This document shows positions 57,361 to 64,000 of a stretch of DNA of 64,000 bases, piece by piece; position 1 is the first letter of the stretch; each line of letters opens with the position of its first letter. The stretch is from Sphingopyxis sp. MWB1 (GTDB lineage: Bacteria; Pseudomonadota; Alphaproteobacteria; Sphingomonadales; Sphingomonadaceae): NCBI RefSeq assembly GCF_000763945.1, contig NZ_JQFJ01000002.1, positions 1,116,001 through 1,180,000 of the forward strand. The letters are read 5' to 3'. The notes under the pieces were generated by a model that saw nothing but the letters and a program-made list of their open reading frames with translations, made no database searches and was not told where the DNA came from. Made by a program: the position numbers and the translations under genes.

Positions 57361-60288
57361 TTGATGAAAAGATTATGGATGGCGGCCTTGCTGACGACGA
57401 CAGGGTGCCTCGCGATCGCCATGCCGGACGCGGCCGCGCAGACGGGCGAGACAGACTATGACATTGCCGAACAGGAACTGGCCGATGCGCTGCGCGCCTA
57501 TGCGCGGGCCTCGGGCCGCGAGGTCATTGCCGCAGCGCAGCTTCTGGAAGGCCGCAACAGCGCCGGCGTGCAGGGGCGTATGTCTGCCGATGCGGCGCTG
57601 GACCGGCTGATCGCCGGCACCGGACTCATCGCCGAGCGCGTCGACGGCGCCTTTATACTTCGCGCCCAAAAGCTGCCGCGTCCCCGCCCCTCGGAAGCGA
57701 ACGCACAAGCAAAGGAGGCCATCATCATCACGGGGACGCGGATTCGCGGAACCGGACCGGTCGGCTCGCCCGTCACGACGATCGACCGGGCCGCGATCGA
57801 GCAGAGCGGTCTCACGTCGGTGCAGCAAATCGTCCAGACGCTGCCCCAGAATTTCAATGCCGGCCCCAATGAGGCAACGCTTGGCGCAGGCACGCGCAAT
57901 GGCGCAGGCGCAAATGGCGGCTATGGTTCGAGCATCAACCTGAAAGGGCTCGGCGCCTCCTCGACGCTCGTCCTCATTGATGGCACGCGCCCCGCGCTCG
58001 GCGGCCTCGGGGGCGTCTTTGCCGATCTGTCGATGGTTCCGCTGAGCGCGGTGGAGCGCATCGAAGTGCTTACCGACGGCGCATCGGCCATCTATGGCGC
58101 CGACGCGGTCGCCGGCGTTGTCAACCTGCGCTTGCGCAACGCTTTCCGCGGCGCCGAAACCATGCTGACCGCAGGAAGCGCCGATGGCGATATGACGAAC
58201 CGGATGGCCAGCCAGATTCTCGGCCATCAATGGGCGCAGGGGCATCTGGTCTTCGCCTATCAATATGAGGATCGCGGGCGGCTCGCAGCAGCGAAGCGCG
58301 CCTATATGACCGAAGATCTTCGCCGTTTCGGCGGCACGGATTCGCGCTCGACCTATGGCGTGCCCGGCACGCTTTATGTCGATGGAAGGCCCTATGCGAT
58401 CCCCGCCGGCCAGGATGGACGCCAGCTTTCCGCCTCCGACCTTCTTCCTGACCGGGTCAATTATCATGATGCGCGCGCCGCGACCGATATTCTCCCGCAT
58501 CAGCGGACGCATAGCCTCTATACAGCAGGCGAGATCCGGTTCGGCGGGGGCTTTGCCTTTCGGGCCAGCCTGCTTGCAGCGCAGCGCCACTTTGAAAAGA
58601 TCGCGCTTGCCGAATCCTCGCGTCCGCTCACGGTTCCCGTGACCAACCCCTTTTATGTCGACGCCGCAGGCACCGGGGGTCCGGTTTCGGTGCGCTATAA
58701 TTTCGCAAAGGAACTCGGCCCCGAGATCGACCGCGGGCGCGTGAGAGGTGCGACCGCCACGGCAACGCTCGAACGCGAGATCGGACGCTGGCGCCTCGCC
58801 ATCGGCGGCGCCTATGGCCGACAGACCGAGCGCCGGATCGACCTGAATGTTCCCAACCGCGCGCGCATTGCCGAGGCGCTTGCCGATCGCGACCCTGCGA
58901 CCGCGCTCAACCTCTTCGGCGACGGAAGCGCGAATAATCCGGCGACGATCGCCTTCATCCGCGGCAGCCGCATTGCGACAACGCGGTTCGACAGCCATTC
59001 GGCCTCGCTGCGCGCCGACGGGCCGCTGCTAGCGCTGCCGGCGGGAGAGGTCCGGCTTGCAGCCGGCGCCGAATATCGCCGCGAACATTATCGCGCCCAT
59101 TCGCTTTCGGACGTCAGCGCGCTCACGCCGATCGAGAATTTCAACCCCGAGCTTCCCGGGCCGCGGCATGTCCGCTCGGCCTATGCCGAACTCAACATCC
59201 CGCTCATTGGCCGCGACATGGCCGTGCCCGCTATCCAGCGGCTCGATCTCTCGCTTGCAGCGCGGATCGAAGATTATAGCGATGTCGGGCGAACGACCAA
59301 TCCCAAGATTGGTCTTCGCTGGGAAGCGCTGGAGGGCGTCGCCCTGCGCGCCTCCTATGGCCGCTCCTTCCGCGCGCCGAGTTTCGAGGAGCTGATCGGC
59401 CCGGCGGTCTCGCTCTATCTTGCGACCCAGGTCGCCGATCCCGCGGCGCCAGGCGGGCGGGCCAATATACTCGCGCTCTTCGGCTATGCGCCCGACATCC
59501 GGCCTGAAAGGGCGACGAGCTGGACGGCGGGTCTCGATTTCGCGCCGCGCGCGCTGCCCGCGCTTCGCGGCGCGCTCACCTATTATCATGTCGATTACCG
59601 CGACCGCATCGGCACCGCGAACGAGGATTTTGCAAATTTCCTCGTCCACCGGGACATATTCGGGGGCCTGGTCGAGGAACCCCCTTCCCCCGAGCGGCTT
59701 GCCTTTTATTTCGGGGAACCGAGCTTTTCCAACCCGCTCGGACTGGCACCGGGCGATATCCGCGCGATTCTCGACGGACGCATCCGCAATCTCGCCCGGC
59801 TTCGCCAGTCCGGTGTCGATTTCGATGTCGGATTTACTCCCGAACTCGCGAACGGAAGGGTCGAACTCGGTCTTGCGGGAAGCCATATATTACGTATCGA
59901 CCGCGAGCTCGCGGCAGGCGCTCCGGCGGTCAATATTGTCGGCATGCTCGCCAGTCCCTCGAAATGGCGTCTTCGCGGGCGGCTTGGATGGTCACGCGAC
60001 GGCTTTGCAATCAGCAGCCATGTCAATCATGTCAGCGGCTATCGCAACCAGCTGGCGACGCCAGCGCAGCCAGTCGAAGGCTGGACGACGTTCGATGTCC
60101 AGATTGCGCAGCGCATCGGCAGTGCATCGGGCCGCCATCTGCGCCTCGCCCTGTCCGCAATCAATATTTTCGACGCCGACCCGCCCTATGTCTCCAATCG
60201 CTCCAATATATCGGCATTCGGCTATGATCCCGACAAGGCCAATGCCATCGGGCGCCTCCTGTCGCTTTCGGCGACTATCCGGTGGTGA
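57361..60288 (+). CDS. TonB-dependent transducer with STN domain, lasso-peptide locus
   Basis: This 975-residue receptor has a signal peptide, then an N-terminal STN signalling domain (YDIAEQELADALRAYARASG to LIAGTGLIAERVDGAFIL, about 37-105). A TonB-box region (AIIITGTRI), a plug (INLKGLGASSTLVLIDGTRP, VERIEVLTDGASAIYGADAV) and a large barrel follow. The STN domain means it signals to FecR as well as transporting ligand. GGGAGG lies 6 nt before the ATG. In lasso loci of Caulobacter and sphingomonads such receptors import the peptide before linearisation; that role is inferred from synteny. Confidence 0.93.
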   Translation: MMKRLWMAALLTTTGCLAIAMPDAAAQTGETDYDIAEQELADALRAYARASGREVIAAAQLLEGRNSAGVQGRMSADAALDRLIAGTGLIAERVDGAFILRAQKLPRPRPSEANAQAKEAIIITGTRIRGTGPVGSPVTTIDRAAIEQSGLTSVQQIVQTLPQNFNAGPNEATLGAGTRNGAGANGGYGSSINLKGLGASSTLVLIDGTRPALGGLGGVFADLSMVPLSAVERIEVLTDGASAIYGADAVAGVVNLRLRNAFRGAETMLTAGSADGDMTNRMASQILGHQWAQGHLVFAYQYEDRGRLAAAKRAYMTEDLRRFGGTDSRSTYGVPGTLYVDGRPYAIPAGQDGRQLSASDLLPDRVNYHDARAATDILPHQRTHSLYTAGEIRFGGGFAFRASLLAAQRHFEKIALAESSRPLTVPVTNPFYVDAAGTGGPVSVRYNFAKELGPEIDRGRVRGATATATLEREIGRWRLAIGGAYGRQTERRIDLNVPNRARIAEALADRDPATALNLFGDGSANNPATIAFIRGSRIATTRFDSHSASLRADGPLLALPAGEVRLAAGAEYRREHYRAHSLSDVSALTPIENFNPELPGPRHVRSAYAELNIPLIGRDMAVPAIQRLDLSLAARIEDYSDVGRTTNPKIGLRWEALEGVALRASYGRSFRAPSFEELIGPAVSLYLATQVADPAAPGGRANILALFGYAPDIRPERATSWTAGLDFAPRALPALRGALTYYHVDYRDRIGTANEDFANFLVHRDIFGGLVEEPPSPERLAFYFGEPSFSNPLGLAPGDIRAILDGRIRNLARLRQSGVDFDVGFTPELANGRVELGLAGSHILRIDRELAAGAPAVNIVGMLASPSKWRLRGRLGWSRDGFAISSHVNHVSGYRNQLATPAQPVEGWTTFDVQIAQRIGSASGRHLRLALSAINIFDADPPYVSNRSNISAFGYDPDKANAIGRLLSLSATIRW

Positions 60289-62297
60289 GATCGGCGTCCC
60301 GGAGGGCGCTGGCGCTTTGCGCCGCGCCCCTTGTCGCCCTGCCGCTCTCTGCCGCGGCATCGACGGCAAGCAAAACCGATCCGGCGATCCGCGCGCTCAC
60401 CGAAGTGGCGGATATTTCCGGACTTACCGCGTCGCCCGACGGGCGCTGGGTCGCTTTCCGGATCGAGCGGCCTTCGATTGCCGCGGACCGGATCGATACC
60501 AGCTGGTATATTGCCGCCGCCGACGGGGCCGCGCCGCCGCGCCTGCTGGGCAAGGGCGGTGCGGCAAGCTGGGACTCGGCCGGGGTCATCCGTCCCGCGC
60601 GCGCGCAATGGATGCCCGACAGTCGCAGCCTGGTCGTCCGCCTGCGCGACGGGCAGCGCACCGCCTTATGGTCGCTGCCGGTCGCGGGAGCGCCCGCGCT
60701 TCTCTTCGCAGCGGACAGCGACATCGAGCGGTTCGCCGTGACCGGTGACGGGCAGATTGTCGCCGAACTCGCGCCGCGCGCCGCGATGGTCGAGCAGGCC
60801 GAGAAGGAGGCGCGCGATCGCGGCCTTCTGATGGACGCCGCCATCAATCTCGCTGACAGTCTGCTCGGCGGAGCCAGCAGCGCGGGCGGGATCAGAAGCG
60901 AGCGCTGGACGGGCCATTGGTTCGAGAGCGCGCCGCTGCTCTGGGATCGTCCGCGCCGGATGATCCGGCTCGATCCGCAGACCGGCGCGCGGCGGCCGGC
61001 GACGGCTTCGGACGCACAGCTTTTGCTGCCAGCGCCCCCGCCTGTCCCACCCGAGAAAGCCGTGAGCGCGGCGCTGGCGGCACCCTGCCGCCCAGCCCCG
61101 GCGCCATGCGCCACGTCGCGGCTCGCTGCAGCAACGCCGCTCGATCCCGCACGCCGCCGCTGGCTGATCACGATAATCGATGCTGGCCTTGGCCAGCATC
61201 TCTATATTTGGGAGGCCGCGCGCACGCGCCTCCGCCTGCTGCGATCAAGCCCGGGGCTGCTGAACGGCGGGCGCCAGGAAGCCTCTTCTTGCGCGGTGAC
61301 CGGAGCGGCGCTCTTCTGCGTCGAGGCTACAGCAAGCCAGCCGCCCCGGCTCGTGCGTCTGCCGCTCGGCGGCGGAGCCCTGCGGGTGGTCGCGGAACCG
61401 AACCGCCAAAGCGCTGGCGGCAGCCTGATCGCCGAGCGGCTCGCGTGGCGGGTCGGCAGCCGCTCGGCGACAGGCTGGCTGCTGCACTCCCATGCTCCCG
61501 GCAAGCAACCGCTGTTCATCAGCTATTATCGCTGCACGGGCTATTTGCGCGGCGGGCTTGGCGACGAATGGCCGCTGCGCCTGATGGCGGCGACGGGAAT
61601 TGCCGTGCTGTGCATCAATGCCCTGCCGCTCACCGATGCCGATGCCGAGACCCGCTATGAGGCGGGTCTGGCTGCCATCCGCGCGGGGGTTGACCTCCTC
61701 GAGCGGCGCGGGCTGGTTGATCGCCGCCGCATCGGTATGGGCGGGTTGAGCTTTGGCAGCGAGGTCACCTTCTGGGTTGCAGCGCACAGCGATCTGCTTC
61801 GCGCGGCCTCGATCGCCTCGGCCCAGATCGAGCCCACCTATTATTGGTTCAACAGCCTCGCCGACCGCGGGCGGTTCAGGCAAAATTTCCGGCGATATTG
61901 GGGTTTAGGATCGCCGGACGAGGATCCGGCGCGCTGGGCGCGCCTTGCGCCCGCCGCAAAGGTCGCCTCGATCGACGCCCCGGTGCTGCTGCAAATCCCC
62001 GAGAAGGAAGCGCGGCTATCGCCTGAATTATTTGCGAAGCTCATCAGCGCGCGCAAGGGAGAGCTTCATATCTTCCCCTTCGCGCCGCATATCAAGGTTT
62101 CGCCGCGGCAAAAACATGCGGCCTATGCGCGCAACCTCGACTGGTTTCGTTACTGGCTGCAAGATCATGTCGACCCCGATCCGGCCAAGACCGCTCAATA
62201 TAAGCGCTGGGCAGCGCTCGCTCCGCCTGGCCGGGACGCGGCTTCGATCGCGCGCACCCAGCGCTCGAGATCGGCGATCTCGAGCAGCCGGAAATAG
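60285..62297 (+). CDS. S9-type lasso-peptide isopeptidase (AtxE-like)
   Basis: This is a secreted or periplasmic serine peptidase of about 670 residues with an N-terminal signal peptide, a beta-propeller-like region (about 30-420) and a C-terminal alpha/beta-hydrolase domain. The nucleophile lies in GMGGLSFGSEV (about residue 489) and the His in APHIKVSP (about 602); the acidic residue appears to be Glu in PEKEARLS (about 573-575). ARNLDWFRYWL closes the domain. AtxE-type enzymes open the lasso isopeptide bond. The GTG start overlaps the receptor stop (GTGA), with another GTG one codon earlier. The last 103 bp overlap the convergent C gene. Confidence 0.88.
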   Translation: MRSASRRALALCAAPLVALPLSAAASTASKTDPAIRALTEVADISGLTASPDGRWVAFRIERPSIAADRIDTSWYIAAADGAAPPRLLGKGGAASWDSAGVIRPARAQWMPDSRSLVVRLRDGQRTALWSLPVAGAPALLFAADSDIERFAVTGDGQIVAELAPRAAMVEQAEKEARDRGLLMDAAINLADSLLGGASSAGGIRSERWTGHWFESAPLLWDRPRRMIRLDPQTGARRPATASDAQLLLPAPPPVPPEKAVSAALAAPCRPAPAPCATSRLAAATPLDPARRRWLITIIDAGLGQHLYIWEAARTRLRLLRSSPGLLNGGRQEASSCAVTGAALFCVEATASQPPRLVRLPLGGGALRVVAEPNRQSAGGSLIAERLAWRVGSRSATGWLLHSHAPGKQPLFISYYRCTGYLRGGLGDEWPLRLMAATGIAVLCINALPLTDADAETRYEAGLAAIRAGVDLLERRGLVDRRRIGMGGLSFGSEVTFWVAAHSDLLRAASIASAQIEPTYYWFNSLADRGRFRQNFRRYWGLGSPDEDPARWARLAPAAKVASIDAPVLLQIPEKEARLSPELFAKLISARKGELHIFPFAPHIKVSPRQKHAAYARNLDWFRYWLQDHVDPDPAKTAQYKRWAALAPPGRDAASIARTQRSRSAISSSRK

Positions 62298-63895
62298 GCG
62301 AAATCGGGATCGACGCCGTCGCGGGCAAAATATCCTTCCATGGCCTTGCGGTCGAGCAGCCCCTGGCTGGCAAGGCGTCCACCCAGCAGAAAGGCAGCGA
62401 GATCTTCCCGCGCGCGTTCAAAAACCGCTGCGCACAAGGCCTCCAGACGCCCCTTGGTACGGCGCGCGATGATCGCTTGCGGAAGATAGGGTGCGAAAGC
62501 GGCCCGCGCGACCGCGCGGTCCCGGCCACCCGCGATCCAGTGCCAGCTCGGAATCGCAAGGCAGGTCTCGACCAGCGGCTGCGAAAGCAGGGGGGCGACA
62601 AGCTTCCGGTCATGCCAGCGGTCGGGCTTGTCCAGAAAATCGAGGATTCGCATCACGCCCTCGACATGCTGGCGCTTCCCTGGCGGGAATGTATCGGCGT
62701 CCGCTCGCCAGGGATGCGCAAAGGGCGCCGTCGGAAGCGCTGACCGCGCGGCAAATATGTCGTCGCGCGGCCAGTCCGGCCGCGCCGCCCCGCGCATCAG
62801 GCGGCGCGCAAGATATTTTGCCGCGTCCCAATAAGTGGTTCCGGCAACGACCGCGATGTCGCCAAGCAGCTGCGCGAGCGGCGCGCGCCATCGGAGCAGC
62901 AGCAGCGCATCGATGGCGGGGGACACCGAATGGCTGAAGGCAAAGACATTGTCGCCGCCGATCCCGCTCCAGAGCTGTGCACCTTCCTGGCCCTGCGCGA
63001 TCGCGCTGGCGATCGCAGCGTCAAACCCGTCCAGGATGGCAGCCGCGGCGGGGCGCGACGTGCGGCGGGCGGGCGGCGCCAGCAGATCGGGGTCCGCATC
63101 GCCGATCCGCCGCTCAAACAGCCGGATCCCGCTCGCCGCCGCCACCGCGCGCGCAAAGCAGCGCTCGTCGCCATCGGGGGTGGCGGTGGCCGCATTCACG
63201 CCGGTAAAGGCGCGCCCGCATGCCGTGAGCGCTGCCGCGATGATCGAACTGTCGAGTCCCCCCGACAGTTCGACAAGAATCTCGCCCGGCCGCGCCGCCC
63301 ATCGCTCGACGCACATCAGGCCGCATTGCCTGACCATCGCTGCGGCCCGGCTTTTGTCCACATCTGCGCCGACACTTGCATAAGGCCAGGGAAGCCAGAA
63401 ACAATGGGTCGACGCCGCGCGGTCATGGATGGTCAGCCGCATGCCCGGAAGCAATTCGCTCACCCCGGCAATGCCGGTCCGCTCGCAGCGATAATTGCGG
63501 TAGGCGAGGCTGTGGCGGACGAAATCCCAGTCAATCGCAAGGGTAGGAAGGAGGTCTTCGGCGAGATGGAGATGCGAGAAACAAAGAAAGCCGCCCTGCC
63601 ATCGCGCCCAGTAAAGCGGCATGCCGGTCAGCGGCGCGCGGTCGATCTGGCAGCGGGCGCGACCGGCAAAGACAAAGCGCAAATAATCGCCCCAGCGTTG
63701 CGTGCCATCAACCGGGTGCGGAAAGGCGTCGCCGATGATGATCGCCGCGCCCTCCCGGGTTACCGCCAGATCGGATCCCAGGTAGAAAGAACCAGCGGGC
63801 AGCGGCTGCGCGCGCAAGCCGTGGCGCCGCGCCGCGCCTTCGAGCAGCCCCGGTTCGTCCACGCCGAATGCCGCGAGGAAGCCGCGTGCGCTCAC
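62195..63895 (-). CDS. Lasso-peptide lactam synthetase (C protein, asparagine-synthetase-like)
   Basis: This 566-residue protein activates the Asp/Glu side chain of the lasso core with ATP and closes the macrolactam. The N-terminal half is a glutaminase-like fold without a catalytic Cys (MSARGFLAAFG start). The C-terminal half is an AsnB-type synthetase with PP-loop LVELSGGLDSS near residue 212 and WSGIGGDNVFAF near 315. I choose the GTG at 63895 because it overlaps the B-gene stop (GTGA); a TTG 78 bp upstream is the longer option. C is the last gene of the minus-strand A-B-C type operon. Confidence 0.9.
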   Translation of the reverse strand: MSARGFLAAFGVDEPGLLEGAARRHGLRAQPLPAGSFYLGSDLAVTREGAAIIIGDAFPHPVDGTQRWGDYLRFVFAGRARCQIDRAPLTGMPLYWARWQGGFLCFSHLHLAEDLLPTLAIDWDFVRHSLAYRNYRCERTGIAGVSELLPGMRLTIHDRAASTHCFWLPWPYASVGADVDKSRAAAMVRQCGLMCVERWAARPGEILVELSGGLDSSIIAAALTACGRAFTGVNAATATPDGDERCFARAVAAASGIRLFERRIGDADPDLLAPPARRTSRPAAAAILDGFDAAIASAIAQGQEGAQLWSGIGGDNVFAFSHSVSPAIDALLLLRWRAPLAQLLGDIAVVAGTTYWDAAKYLARRLMRGAARPDWPRDDIFAARSALPTAPFAHPWRADADTFPPGKRQHVEGVMRILDFLDKPDRWHDRKLVAPLLSQPLVETCLAIPSWHWIAGGRDRAVARAAFAPYLPQAIIARRTKGRLEALCAAVFERAREDLAAFLLGGRLASQGLLDRKAMEGYFARDGVDPDFAYFRLLEIADLERWVRAIEAASRPGGASAAQRLY

Positions 63896-64000
63896 AGCAC
63901 CAGTATCGGCGTAAAGTTGCGCGCCTCCTCCTGCGCGCAGGTGAGGATATGATGCCGGGTCTGGAGCCAGCAATGCGCGGCAAAGGGCTGGGTGCGGACT
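63892..64000 (-). CDS. Lasso-peptide leader peptidase (B protein, transglutaminase-like), 3' end only
   Basis: The last 35 codons of a gene that enters from the right edge read PFAAHCWLQTRHH, then ARNFTPILVL and stop. This is the characteristic C-terminus of McjB/AtxB-type leader peptidases, including the catalytic His in AHCW. The stop overlaps the C-gene GTG. The position where McjB has the third triad residue (Asp, 12 after His) is Cys here. The catalytic Cys, the RRE and the precursor gene lie outside the window. Confidence 0.8.
   Translation of the reverse strand, partial: VRTQPFAAHCWLQTRHHILTCAQEEARNFTPILVL

Noticed and set aside
60285..62297. Isopeptidase inactivated because the usual S9 Asp is Glu (PEKEA)
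   Set aside because: The Ser and His motifs are intact and an acidic residue is still present; lasso isopeptidases may commonly use Glu at this place, so inactivation is not supported without an alignment.
1..64000. CRISPR arrays, tRNA and rRNA genes
   Set aside because: No regularly spaced short repeats and no tRNA- or rRNA-like segments were recognised by eye; the only regular repeats are the coding RTX units.

Overview
The window is GC-rich and carries gene families typical of Sphingomonadales (Sphingopyxis/Sphingobium/Novosphingobium type): a Trb-type conjugation cluster, ArdC/DUF736/DUF2958 backbone genes, and a lasso-peptide locus with FecI/FecR/TonB receptor/isopeptidase. The genus is an inference from gene content. 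No rRNA, tRNA or CRISPR was seen.

Layout. (1) 1-10253, minus strand: a mating-pair-formation and coupling operon traG-(ribbon-helix-helix)-trbB-C-D-E-J-L-F-G, running off the left edge. (2) 10254-23470: accessory block between traG and the relaxase, visibly less GC-rich than the Trb genes. It holds a GSU2403-type nucleotidyltransferase-fold protein behind nested inverted repeats, a HEPN-like protein, a tight four-gene minus-strand operon (DNA methyltransferase, phosphoribosyltransferase-like protein, ORC/Cdc6-like ATPase, and a 314-residue protein of unknown family), a DUF4238 protein, a plus-strand trio (2TM membrane protein with a possible degenerate Nudix domain, cupin-like protein, ThiL/PurM-like kinase), a tyrosine recombinase, and a PD-(D/E)XK-like gene between two diverged 75-bp direct repeats. 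(3) 23475-30506: mobilisation backbone (relaxase, lytic transglycosylase, TraF peptidase, HTH protein, DUF736), interrupted by a coupled nuclease/MNT-HEPN pair. (4) 31211-44079: remains of a surface or secretion locus. A lipoprotein gene is split by an IS407-group element with a GATG target duplication, followed by a truncated ORF, a second lipoprotein, and a 3271-residue RTX protein with a FrpC-like self-processing module. (5) 44448-48054: ParB-like protein, DUF2958 and ArdC. (6) 48711-55440: TonB receptor, periplasmic CobN/HmuS-type chelatase, ExbB-like and DUF2149 proteins, an Hmu-like metallo-tetrapyrrole system behind a Zur/Fur-like palindrome. (7) 55794-64000: a lasso-peptide immunity/uptake/maturation locus: FecI, FecR, STN-TonB receptor, S9-type isopeptidase (plus strand), and lactam synthetase C with the 3' end of leader peptidase B (minus strand). 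The precursor gene should lie to the right of the window.

The backbone (Trb T4SS, VirD2-like relaxase, TraF, ArdC) looks like a Tn4371-related integrative conjugative element or a plasmid; the edges are not visible. The candidates for new biology are the four-gene methyltransferase/PRTase/ATPase operon, the 2TM-Nudix/cupin/ThiL trio, the shared structured leader ahead of three backbone genes, and the Hmu-like chelatase operon.
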